Assembly (NCBI RefSeq): GCF_040869045.1
Contig: NC_090323.1
Coordinates: 156,322,426 to 156,386,425 of the forward strand
Direction of reading: 5' to 3'
DNA: 64,000 bases
Source of the DNA: Eurosta solidaginis
Lineage: Eukaryota; Arthropoda; Insecta; Diptera; Tephritidae
Made by a program: the position numbers and the translations under genes. Below are positions 24,924 through 35,448 of this stretch, piece by piece. The notes beneath the pieces were generated by a model that saw only the letters and a list, made by a program, of their open reading frames with translations, was not told where the DNA came from and made no database searches. The number at the start of each line of letters is the position of its first letter. The first letter of the stretch is position 1.

Positions 24924-24961
24924 GTGTATTAAAATGATAGTGATACTTTTTTTTTTGAGTG

Positions 24962-25132
24962 TACATGTATCCCCCAAATAGCACACCACTTAGAAAGACT
25001 AAGATTACGCTGACGGTTATATTTTGCACCTTGAGCTTATATTCAGGATTCTCCCCTACAGTAAGCAAAAAATTTTACACATCAATGAGGAAGAAACATT
25101 GCCAGGCCTCGATATAATGTTGAAACCACATG
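24962..25132. other. Short unassigned spacer
   Basis: Sequence between the candidate TA-flanked element and the mariner; nothing recognised. Confidence 0.5.
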
Positions 25133-25149
25133 CGAGGTGTGTTCAAAAA

Positions 25150-25792
25150 GTGTCGCGAATTTTGTGTTTTTTCAAAAATTATTTATTTATTCATGAATGT
25201 CTATTTTGTTCCCTTCAAAGTAATCCCCATGAGATATTATACACTTGTGCCAACGGTGTTTCCAATTTTCGAAGCACTTCAAAAAATCATTTTGTTATCT
25301 TGTTCAGTTCCTCCTTCGAAGCCGTCTTTATCTCGTCACAAGGAAAAGTAGCAGGGGCCAGTTCGGGGGAATACGGTGGCTGCTGCATCTTTAGTCTGTT
25401 GTTTTTGTCCAAAAAGTCGCGTCGTAATTGAGCAATTTTGGTACGAATTTCGCGGCGACCCGTATCATGCCCAAGTCATTGATAAAAATCGAATGGCACG
25501 AGCCAATCGATATGTTTAGGTCCCCAGCAACTTCTCTAACGGTGATTCGACGATTGGCCAATACCATTTTCTTTACTTCATCAATTTTATTGTCTGTTGT
25601 TGAAGTGCTCGGGCGTCCGGCACGCTCTTCGTCATTCACATCCTCTCGGCCTTCTGAGAACATTTTTTACCACTGATGAACGTTGTTTCGGTCCAAGGTA
25701 GCTTCTCCATATGCCGCAGTCAACACTCGGAATGCATCTGTGCACTTAATTTCGTTTTTCACACAAAATCTGATACAGGTTCTTTGACCCAT
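25150..25792 (-). pseudogene. mariner transposase, N- and C-terminal parts only
   Basis: Starts MGQRTCIRFCVKNE at 25792. The N-terminal helix-turn-helix part continues to HNVHQW-like residues; an in-frame TAA at about 25669-25667 precedes KMFSEGREDV and AGRPSTST, typical of mariner. The frame reaches FVPKLLN and then jumps to PPYSPELAPA-like and, near 25160-25230, a C-terminal KHRWHKCI-like and GDYFEG-like stretch. The catalytic core between them, with most of the D,D34D triad, is deleted. It is inactive. Confidence 0.85.
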
Positions 25793-25929
25793 TTTTTTTT
25801 TTGAATAGGTAAAAATCGAAGACGAGCCAAAACACGTGCAAGCAAAGCAGCTGTCAACAATTAAGTGAACATTCAAAATGGCCGAGCTTGTCGGCATAAG
25901 TGACAGACACCAATATAACGCCAAAAAAA

Positions 25930-26475
25930 AATCGAAATTCGAATATGCGTAACCCATTCCGCTTTCGTCGTCCTGGAAAGGGATTGAGCATACCGCTCGC
26001 TATCTCTAAGCTCATTTTGAATGGGATTTTCCTTAGGGAAGCGGGTGTGAGATGGAGCAATTTTGAATGCTGCTACCACTCTAAGCTCGTGTGGCCTGAA
26101 TGGGACGTGAGACGCACAAAGAGTCTCCCTCTTCTTGGTAGTGCGGGCATATCTCTGGTGGTTGGACTTATAACCGGTGCTCCCTACAATGATTACTGCA
26201 GGAGCAGCAAAGACGAAGAGGAGATAACAGTCAAACATTTTCTGTGCGTTTGTCCCGCGCTTTGGCACAAGAGGAAGAAATATCTGGGATCTCCCTTCTT
26301 TGACGATCTTTGTGATCTGGCTAAGATGGAACCTAAGAAACTTTTGACGTTTGCTGTATCGACCTGTTGGTTTGAGTAGGGGAGAGATCCACGTTGTATC
26401 ACAATGGGTCCTTTTTGGGCCTAAGTGCACTGATGCTCGCACCGGTGGCCACTCTAACCTAACCTAACCTAACCC
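25930..26475 (+). mobile_element. LINE 3' fragment (C-terminal domain plus TAACC tail)
   Basis: Frame to 26379 ends with GLITGAPYN, then a C/H motif (VKHFLCVCPALWHKRKKYLG) and MEPKKLLTFAV, the C terminus of an RNase H-bearing LINE related to the one at 63375-64000. A 3' UTR of about 80 bp ends in (CTAAC)n: CTCTAACCTAACCTAACC. It is 5'-truncated and lies beside the mariner TIR. Confidence 0.8.
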
Positions 26476-26516
26476 GCGAAAATTCAAAATTCGCGATACT
26501 TTTTGAACACACCTCA

Positions 26517-27289
26517 TATGGGTGCAAGGTACAATTCTGATATGGAATAGTGTTTAGTTTCCTCAAAATTTTTAGTAAACTAGAAGATTAGCTTACAATG
26601 AAAAGAGCTGTAGAAAACGCAAAAGCTTTAAAATAAACTGCAGAAAATTTACTAAAGCAATTATGTAGCCCTTTCGGGCAAAACGTATTCATTGCTGATA
26701 TGAGCAAATTCCCATATGCATATTGATATGTGTACTAATACATATGTATGTTTATATGTAGACTTATCTATGAACATACTATACTGTACAAAGTAACGTT
26801 TATTTGTTTAGCTGTTGGTGTCTAACCATGTGGGTAGCCCATAGTTGACCTCAACAATTGCAACAGTTGCAACAACATAGCTCTGCTCAGACATATAAAT
26901 GCCTGCAGCTGTGAGCACAATAATAAACACCAGACCACAATCCAGCCAAATGAGCCCACAGTGGTAATTAGAGATGATGAAATTGCCGTTGCTGTTTTTG
27001 CTAACGTTGTCATTATCGGTTGTGTTGATGCAACAATCATTGTCTTAATCAAAGTGACGCAGTGCTGTAAGCAATTTTTTATATATGATGATATCGTATT
27101 TTCTTTCAATTACTTATTTAGTAACTATTGATGTGCTGACGAGAGTTGGTCAAGTAGAAAATTACACAAAAAATGCATCTATGTAAATGTTAATGTCAAT
27201 TTTTCTGGAAGGATTACATAAACGAAAACTGATTTAAGCCTTATCAAGATTTGTTAAGGGCTTAGTCCTGGAAAGACTTCGCTGAGGCT
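26517..27289. other. Unassigned sequence
   Basis: No repeat copy or domain recognised. A minus frame at 26822-27109 shows only low-complexity Thr/Ser/Leu content. Possibly unique host DNA. Confidence 0.35.
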
Positions 27290-27885
27290 GGGCCATACAG
27301 GGTTACTGGGCTCCCGGGATCAAAAGTAACGAAAAGGCCAATGAGTTGGCAAAGGAGGGCGCTGCACTCGATGAATCAAAGGTAGACGTCTCAATCTGTT
27401 TGTGAAAAATAAATAGAAGTCGGAGTTGAATTTGATCTATCAAGCAGGAAAGGCGTAGGCAGAGGCGGCAGGCTGAAAAATTTCCAAGGTCATGTGAAAA
27501 TATAAAGTTGATCATGTCTCTAACAAGAGATGACTTAGGGCTCATGATGGATATACCAACTGGACACTGTTTTCCGGCGTTACATGCTTATAAGTAAGGC
27601 CTCGTCAGTTACAGCAGATCTAGTATATAAGGGCCGCAGGAAAAACCGGTTGAGCACGCGTTGTATACGTATTCTACGGCGGTATTGTTGTATCTGGGAA
27701 ATAATTATGCTAGATCACAGAAAGTATCTAATATTTGTGAAGAGCATGGATTTATTCAATAATATAAGTCCTGTAGCCTAATTGGGGTTCTATCGTTCGG
27801 TTGTCAAACAAATTGTGGGAACGCTATGAATGCATTCAGTTTGCATGAGGTCTTTGTTGACCGGCTAGTTCAACCTTACTTAAAC
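27290..27885 (+). mobile_element. Degenerate LINE 3' end (RNase H end to 3' UTR)
   Basis: Parallel to 6150-6790 of the intact LINE: GCCATACAGGGTTACTGGGC, AATGAGTTGGCAAAGGAGGG (end of RNase H), CTCATGATGGATATACCAAC, then a 3' UTR with TTCGGTTGTCAAAC and GTTCAACCTTACTT. Numerous indels; no usable frame. Confidence 0.75.
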
Positions 27886-29909
27886 TTGGCATGATCCTTC
27901 GCCTTTTTTCTTAAACTTGATAATTGAGTAATTGGTATGCTTAGGCCCTAGCAGATGATGCGGCTTTCCTTGTAACAGTTTGTGTTCAAGCTGAATCAGT
28001 GCTGTCCTAGACGCACAGTTATACTAAGCATCTTGAAAACCATCGGAGCCTCTGAATAATTATTTGTTCAGATCACAATCAGAGCATATACGATAACTTT
28101 TCGGATAAATAAATTAGCTTTTTGTCCCCTACAACATTCCATCTTAACGCCACGCCTACTTCTTGCATTGCTAGCTTCAAGTTTTAGGCCCGTTTCCACA
28201 TTATTTGCATAAAACGAGTATTGAATGCGGTTTTAAGGATTTCCCTTCACGAGATGCAGGTAACAACTTCCCATGTCCAAGAACCTTGCCCATCTGATTT
28301 TTTCGAGCGATGTAGTGCTGACGCCTCGCCATAAGCCGAGATAAACAAAGTACCTTCTAGTCCCGGGTAAGCATATACGGGGTTTGGCACTGAAGTAGGT
28401 AAAGCTCGTTTTCTGTCTTCAACGCATAATGGATCTATACTTTTGGGTTTGGCCATGTATTGATCAGCGTCACTGCTTACACTACGTTGGTAATTTCCCT
28501 TTGGAGGTTTGGAACACCTCACACTTACCACTTCAACTCACAATATTATTGCACTTTATCAAATTAAACCCACTGAACCGCACCCGGTGAATTGTAGGAG
28601 AAAGTAGCCTAACCCAGTTCGTTTGCCTTAATATGAAAAGAAAAGTCGGATCTTACCAACTCTCTTTCTACAGCTACCTATCCTTCGAAGTACAGTCAGG
28701 GACTTTTCTGCTTCTTCAACCATCTCGTAGAAGACCGAAGTTATAGCGTGAACACTTTTCAGCTGTTTAAAGTGTACCGGGATTCTTTGGCTTGTCAAGC
28801 GATTCAAACTTCCGCCTATCTTCTGGGTTTCGGCACTCGTATTTTTACATTTTATATTTCAAAATACAGGAATGTTCAATATTCCCCTTTCCTGCACCTT
28901 TTAAGGTATATACGCCACCATCTCGGCTAGCCCACTTTATGGTCGTTAAAGGCCAAATAGCTGCATCTTATTTTAGCTGGATGCCTAACCCTCCTACAAT
29001 GACAAGGGTTGTTGGCATGGAGCATATGCTAAGTATAAGCTTTCCAGGTCGATTGGATCGACCATTGATTAAATGCACTGGAATATTTTTAATGCTTCCC
29101 GGCATTTGATTTTCTTTCGATATTTGTTCCATGAGTCTATAAATTTTATTTCTTTGATTGCACTTTAAAGTTGTCGCTCGTTCATCAAGTTCACTTATGG
29201 CATGCTTCTCCCCCTCATGTCCTCACTTCACTGAGGGATGGGTTCTTGTTAATGATTAAGTGGCAGTTTTCCACAAAATCTTTGGCTGCTCCGATCCTTA
29301 TTTTTAATTTATTCAAGGCATTACGCACATCATCACCTTACGTAAAAAGCTTTACAGTTGGGAACTCAAGGATGTTCAATAAAAGTACTAACCTTCTTTT
29401 ATAGTCGAGCTTGAAGCCAACTAAAGTATTATAAGCTTTGATATATTCGTACGAAAGTTTTCCAAAACTTAACAAATTGTGTTTGTGTCCAAAATGATTA
29501 AAGAATCTGCACAGTAATGTGAACTCTTTTAAACTTTCCTTTTGCCCGAATCGCAAAAAAATTTCTTAAATTTCATTCATTTCAGTTTCATTAGCCATAT
29601 CTCGTGGCGGATTATTCGCTTCTCCTCTTGCAGCTTATATGCACAAAATTGATGAACTTTACACATCAGCGGATGCGACATTGAGTCTTAAAAAATTCAT
29701 AAGATTTTCATACACGTCATTGCAATCAACAGCAGAAGCAACATCATCATATCATCATTCTCATCATCGCCAAAGTTTTTTTTTTTTCAAACATCAGCGG
29801 TTACTGCATTCGATTGCACTGCAATGCAGTTGAACTTTATGTGCACGTACAAAGCAAGCACATTATGAAAGCAAATTTATCAGATTCATATACAGAAAAT
29901 ATACTTAAA
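27886..29909. other. Unassigned 2-kb region, possibly containing LTR-retroelement debris
   Basis: No clear domain. The minus strand around 29250-29560 gives AYNTLVGFKLDYKRRLVLLL and KIRIGAAKDFVENCHL, faintly like BEL/Pao gag, with stops; this is not enough for a call. The minus frame 28247-28531 is open for 94 codons without recognisable similarity. A (CAT)n-like stretch lies at 29741-29768. Confidence 0.3.
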
Positions 29910-32900
29910 ACAAGTAAGGAAGGCTAAGTTCGGGTGTGACCGAACATTACATACTAAGTTGAGAGCTATGGAGACAAAATAAGGAAAATCACCATGTAGG
30001 AAAATGAACCTAGAGTAACCCTGGAATGTGGTTGTATGACATGTGTATCAAATGGAAGGTATTAAAGAGTATTTAAGAGAGAGTAGGCCATAGATCTATG
30101 GATGGACGCCACTTAGGGATGTCGCCATAAAAGTGGACCAGGGCTGACTCAAGAATTTGTTTGTACGATATGGGTATCAAATGAAAGGTGTTACTGAGCA
30201 TTTTAAGAGGGAGCGGGCCTTAGGTCTATCGGTGGACGCCTTTTCGAGATATCGCCATTAAGGTGGACCAGGGGTGACTCTAGAATATGTTTGTACGATA
30301 TGGGTATCAAATGAAAGGTGTTAATGAGTATTTTCAAAGGGAGTGATCCTTAGTTCCATAGGTGGACACCGTTTCGAGATATCGCCATAAAGGTGAACCA
30401 GGGGCGACACTAGAATGTGTTTGTACGATATGGGAATCAAATGAAAGGTGTTACTGAGCATTTTAAGAGGGAGTGGGCATTAGGTCTATAGGTGGACGCC
30501 TTTTCGAGATGTCGCCATTAGGGTGGGACAGGGGTGACTCTAGAATGTTTGTACGATATGGGTATCAAACGAAAGGTGTTACTGAGCATTTTAAAAGGGA
30601 GTTGGCATTAGGTCTATAGGTGAACGCCTTTTCGAAATATCGCCATTAGGGTGGGCCAGGGGTGACTCTAGAATGTTTGTACGATATGGGTATCAAACGA
30701 AGGGTGTTACTGAGCACTTTAAGAGGGAGTGGGCATTAGGTCTATAGGTGGACGCCTTTTCGAGATATCGCCATTAGGGTGGGCCAGAGGTGACTCTAGA
30801 ATGTTTGTACGATATGGGTATCAAACGAAGGGTGTTACTGAGCATTTTAAGAGGGAGTGGGCATTAGGTCTATAAGTGGACGCCTTTTCGAGATATCGCC
30901 ATTAGGGTGGGCCAGGGGTGACTCTAGAATGTTTGTACGATATGGGTATCAAACGAAGGGTGTTACTGAGCATTTTAAGAGGGAGTGGGCATTAGGTATA
31001 TAAGTGGACGCCTTTTCGAGATATCGCCATTAGGGTGGGCCAGGGTGACTCTAGAATGTGTTTGTACGATATGGGTATCAAATGAAAGGTGGTAATGAGT
31101 ATTTTAAAAGGGAGTAATCCTTAGTTCTATAGGTGGATACCTTTTCGAGATATCGCCATAAAGGTGGACCAAGGGTGACTCTAGAATCTTTGTACGATAT
31201 GGGTATCAAACGAAAGGTGTTACTGAGCATTTTAAGAGGGAGTGGGCATTAGGTCTATAGGTGGACACCTTTTCGAGATATCGCCATTAGGGTGGGCCAG
31301 GGGTGACTCTAGAATGTTTGTACGATATGGGTATCATACGAAAGGTGTTACTGAGCATTTTAGGAGGGAGTGGGCATTAGGTCTATAGGTGGACGCCTTT
31401 TCGAGATATCGCCATTAGGGTGGGCCAGGGGTGACTCTAGAATGTTTGTACGATATGGGTATCAAACGAAAGGTGTTACTGAGCATTTTAAGAGGGAGTG
31501 GGCATTAGGTCTATAGGTGGACGCCTTTTTGAGATATCGCCATTAGGGTGGGCCAGGGGTGACTCTAGAATGTTTGTACGATATGGGTAAATAACGAAAG
31601 GTGTTACTGAGCATTTTAAGAGGGAGTGGGCATTAGGTCTATAGGTGGACGCCTTTTCGAGATATCGCCATTAGGGTGGGCCAGGGGTGACTCTAGAATG
31701 TGTTTGTACGATATGGATATCAAATTAAAGGTATTAATGAGGGTTTTAAAAGCGAGTGGTCCTTAGAAATATATGTGAAGGTGTTTTCGCGATATCGACC
31801 AAAATGTGGACCAGGTGATCCAGAAAATCATCTGTCGGGTACTGCTAATTTATTTATATATGCAATACCACTAACAGTATAACTGCCCAGATTCCAAACG
31901 CTGTTGATTTCGCCTTGTAGAACTTTTTCATTTTCTTTTACTTAATATGGTAGGTGTCACACCCATTTTACAAAGTTTTTTCCAAAGTTATATTTTGCGT
32001 CAATAAACCAATCCAATTACCATGTTTCATCCCTTTTTTCGTGTTTGGTATAGAATTATGGCATTTTTTTCATTTTTCGTAATTTTCGATATCGATAAAG
32101 TGGGCGTGGTTATGGTCGGATTTCGGCCATTTTTTACACCAATACAAAGTGAGTTCAGATAAGTACGTGAACTGAGTTTAGTAAAGATATATCGATTTTG
32201 CTCAAGTTATTGTGTTAACGGCCGAGAGGAAGGCCAGACGGTGGATTGTGTATAAAAACTGGGCGTGTCTTGCACCGATTTCGCCCATTTTCACAGAAAA
32301 CAGTTACCGTCATAGAGTCTATGCCTCTACCAAATTTAAGAAGGATTGGTAAATTTTTGTTCGACTTATGGCATTAAAAGTATTCTAGACAAACTAAATG
32401 AAAATGGGCGGAGCCACGCCCATTTTGAAATTTTCTTTTATTTTTGTATTTTGTTGCATCATATCATTACTGGAGTTGAATTCTGACTTAATATACTTAT
32501 ATACAGTAAGGATATTAAATTTTTTGTTAAAATTTGAATTTAAAAAATTTTTTTTTAAAAAGTGGGCGTGTTCTTCATCCAGTTTTGCTAATTTTTATTT
32601 AGCACATATATAGTAATAGTAGTAACGTTCCTGCCAAATTTCATCATGATATCTTCAACGACTGCCAAATTACAGCTTGCAAAACTTTTAAATTACCTTC
32701 TTGTAAAAGTGGGCGGTGCCACGCCCATTGTCCAAAATCTTACTAATTTTCTATTCTACGTCATAACATAAACCCACCTACCAAGTTTCATCGCTTTATC
32801 CGCCTTTGGCAATGAATTATCGCATTTTTTCCGTTTTTCGAAATTTTCGATATCGAAAAAATGGGCGTGGTTATAGTCCGATATCGTTCATTTTAAATAG

Positions 32901-33123
32901 CGATCTGAGATGAGTGCCCAGGAATCTACATACCAAATTTCATCAAGATAACGGACGGACGGACGGACGGACGGACGGACATGGCTCAATCAAATTTTTT
33001 TTCGATCCTGATTATTTTGATATATGGAAGTCTATATCTATCTCGATTCCTTTATATATGTACAACCAACCGTTATCCAATCAAACTTAATATACTCTGT
33101 GAGCTCTGTTCAACTGAGTATAA
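29910..33123 (+). mobile_element. HINE-like element, complete, 3.2 kb
   Basis: 5' end ACAAGTAAGGAAGG at 29910, hairpin GTTCGGGTGTGACCGAAC, motif ATACTAAGTTGAGAGCT, satellite (30040-31800), junction GATCCAGAAAATCATCTG, seven body modules (GGGCG boxes at 31949, 32102, 32261, 32405, 32564, 32711, 32863), seven GGAC repeats (32953-32980), 3' hairpin, end GAGTATAA at 33123. About 32 bp just before the GGAC tract (present in 58001-61500) are missing. Confidence 0.95.
30040..31800 (+). repeat. Satellite array, about 13-14 units, mostly a ~127-bp variant
   Basis: Units start GACTCTAGAATGTTTGTACG at about 30664, 30791, 30919 and so on. Most share GGTGTTACTGAGCATTTTAAG and GCCATTAGGGTGGGCC, a variant distinct from the TTAATGAGTATTTTAAAA type in the 14927-20876 copy. 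So homogenisation is local to each element. Confidence 0.93.
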
Positions 33124-33430
33124 AAAACGTGTGTAAGTATGTACTTGCGAACGAGTATACGTATGTATTACCATATTTATTTACATGAATACCAATGTAT
33201 TCTCAATACAACAACATAGCTATGTAAGTTTGATTGTGTTGCCTGCATGCCTTTATATAAGAATAAACGTCGAATAAGGCAAAGATTTATCCACCTTTGC
33301 TCGGATTGCAGTGCGCATCGCGTTTAAGTGGCGAATAAAATTCCGTAATCAGCGAAATCGAAATGGCAAACGAAATGCAAGTTCAAAGCATAAAAAGAAA
33401 ATGCACAACAACGCGCACAATCAAAAAAAA
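33124..33430. other. Unassigned spacer
   Basis: AT-rich, with TATGTA-type short repeats; nothing recognised. Confidence 0.4.
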
Positions 33431-33480
33431 GTGAGGAAGCCGAAGTTCGGGTGAAACCCAATATTATATACCAAGCTGTG
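33431..33480 (+). mobile_element. HINE-like 5'-end remnant with a third end motif
   Basis: AGTGAGGAAGCCGAAGTTCGGGTG... is a decayed 5' end. The subterminal motif here is ATATACCAAGCTGTGG, unlike the ATACTCAGTTGAG or ATACCTAGCTGTAC types. No matching 3' end was found nearby. Confidence 0.55.
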
Positions 33481-33674
33481 GACAACCATACAAATCCTCG
33501 TTTGTTAGGATTGGCCGATTTTTTTTTCGAAATGTGGTTGTTGCAATGCTTCCTGACTGGAGAGACCGGACCAAAGAAGCGCTCGAGGTGCCATTTTGAT
33601 GTACTTTCTTCACGATCCAAGTGACTATTAGACTGCAATACCCTATGCTTGTTTTATTAAAAACATTTGCTTAA

Positions 33675-34090
33675 AGGCGGCCGACGTGTTGTGTTGGTAG
33701 CGCCTAAGGCCAAAACTTATGATGTGGCTTTACACAACGGCCATAAGGCCCATTCTAGCATACACAATATTGACTTTACAGCTAAGCTTGTTATCTATTT
33801 TATCGCCAAGGTACTTAACGCTCATTGAGAGTGAGATTTCTGTACCATTTAGTGAAGGCAGTCCAAAAAGAGGTATTTTGTTCTTTTCTGTGGGAAAACG
33901 TTCTGGGGTGTTGCTCGCCCCACGTTATGGTTTATTGTCACTTAGTCCACACCCGCTTGTATTATTCGGTTTTAAGCCATTCATTGAGTACATTCGCAAA
34001 TTGTGGTTGTCTTCTCGGGGTCTTTGGAGGGCTTTAACGCAGGTTTCTATGTTATTGAAAGCGCCTTCTATGTCTAGTTGAGTAGCAAAA
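33675..34090. pseudogene. SINE head joined to two oppositely oriented LINE RT pieces
   Basis: 33675-33703 resembles the SINE 5' end (GGCGGCCGACGTGTTGTGTTGG). 33704-33775 on plus reads MMWLYTTAIRPILAY, like the RT thumb of LINEs. From about 34080 to 33776 on minus the sequence reads QLDIEGAFNNIET and, further on, KYLGDKIDNKLS, parts of RT that are normally separated. The result is a deleted, partly inverted LINE relic. Confidence 0.5.
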
Positions 34091-34444
34091 GTGTAGACTT
34101 TGAAGTGAACTGAATTTTGTGTTGTGCAGATATTAACTAAAAAAGGCTCATTTAAACTATTTTTAAAAGTTTCGTACCTTCTCTATTACAGCTGCGAGCA
34201 CGAAAATAGCACTGGAAAATTTCGTCAATTAAAATATTCTGTTTTTATTTTCGATAATTAAACAAAAAAACTTTCACACATTTTTTTTGCTTTACAAACC
34301 AATTTCGAAAACATTTACGAAAAACTCGAAAATTCGAGATATTTGGAAAATTTCGAACTTTTAATGAAGAGTTTTCTGAATTTTATAGGTCTCTCACTAT
34401 TCGCATTGATTTTTGGCATTTTTTTTCCTTCGGGTGTTATATAT
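34091..34444. other. Unassigned AT-rich sequence flanking the gypsy element
   Basis: Nothing recognised. It ends in ATAT (34441-34444), one copy of the gypsy target duplication. Confidence 0.4.
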
Positions 34445-35014
34445 TGTAACGAATTTTCTGCAATTCCCCTTATTTGCAATCTTCTGCTAACGTTCGTATC
34501 ACTAAACTGTTGAATAAATAACTCCAATATTGAATAATGGAAAAATGGCCTTTATTAAAGTACTTCACAATAACACTTATACTTTGTAACTAGCTTGCTT
34601 AATAACCAAACTGATTGATAGCTTAAATGAAACTGATCTCTCGCCTCTACTGTTTTCGCCTTTTGATACTGCCTGATTTTCTCGTTGCATATTTCTAGGC
34701 TTTTCTAGAATTTACTTAGTTCCTGCCATATAATTATAACTACAGATGCACTTGTGTAGCTTCTCATATGCGCGCGTATTTGTGAGCGACACTTCCACAA
34801 TTACAATTGCATACTTTCGGTAGCATCTCAGATAAGATATATGCATGTGTTTGTGCACTGTTTCTCCCTGCGTGTTCGTACATATGTGTAGACATAATTC
34901 ATTTATTCGTTTATGTAGATACATAATGATTGATTTATGGATGTGCATACAAGGCGCTGCTTAGCATCGGCTTAGAGATGGCAGTACCCCTTAGTGTTGC
35001 TAACATTCGTAACA
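34445..35014 (-). repeat. gypsy 3' LTR (570 bp)
   Basis: Bounded by 9-bp perfect inverted ends TGTAACGAA/TTCGTAACA. Intact and uninterrupted; comparison with the other LTR gives the insertion age. Confidence 0.92.
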
Positions 35015-35130
35015 CTGCCCTCCACCTAAGTCTGATCGTCCCGATCAGACGTATTTCTCTATCTAAACGGTGCTAGCATCTCCAAATGAACCATCCTTCT
35101 ACTTCGTGGTTTCCCAATTGTTTGTATGCG

Positions 35131-35412
35131 CTAGATGATGTCACCGATCTTCTTCACAACTTTGCACGGGCCTTCCCAACTGCGCCGAAATTTGGATGGA
35201 ACACCTTTCCGCCGGTGAGGGTTGTATAACAGTACCAAATCTCCCGCCAAGAAACCTTTCGAATTATTGTTCTCATCGTACCTGTGTTTCATCGTACTAT
35301 TCAATACCCTGGTTCGTTCTTTCACACTCTGTTTTTTGGCCAATGAACTACTTCGTATAGCTTGCGCTGGACGGATTTGCCTTGCATAATCAGTATCGTT
35401 CCGACGATTCAC
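35131..35412 (-). pseudogene. gypsy integrase C-terminal fragment
   Basis: The frame holds TRVLNSTMKHRYDENN and GDLVLLYNPHRRKGVPSKF, then WEGPCKVVKKIGDI, the GPY/F-type C-terminal module of gypsy (412/mdg1-like) integrases. Only about 90 residues remain; the HHCC and D,D35E core is absent because of the deletion near 35413-35448. Confidence 0.85.
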
Positions 35413-35448
35413 AAAAGTAGTGTGCCATGGCTTGAAACCACCCTTGCA

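Larger units (their letters stand above)
14062..24961. mobile_element. Candidate TA-flanked DNA transposon enlarged by nested insertions
   Basis: The left end CACTCAAAAAAAAGTTATCA (14062) is matched inverted at the right end (GATACTTTTTTTTTTGAGTG, ending 24961), each next to TA. Its own left part is 14062-14926 and its right part only about 24924-24961. A HINE (14927-20876) and a CR1-like LINE (20880-24923) fill the middle. The TIR match is about 20 bp and A-rich, so confidence is limited. A Tc1/mariner-type TA target is one reading; a GTAC duplication is equally possible because the flanks are palindromic. Confidence 0.45.
25133..26516 (-). mobile_element. mariner-like element, internally deleted, with LINE insertion
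   Basis: Terminal inverted repeats GAGGTGTGTTCAAAAAGT(G/A)TCGCGAATTTTG lie at 25134 and (inverted) 26515. The right flank has TA and the left has TG, as if one TA had mutated. The transposase lies on minus. About 540 bp of foreign LINE sequence sits between the right TIR and the start codon, leaving roughly 0.85 kb of mariner, below the usual ~1.3 kb. Confidence 0.9.

Noticed and set aside
28247..28531. 94-codon minus-strand frame that might be a host exon
   Set aside because: No recognisable domain or convincing splice sites; left as unassigned.
29250..29560. BEL/Pao gag
   Set aside because: Similarity is limited to short, interrupted stretches; not enough to call.
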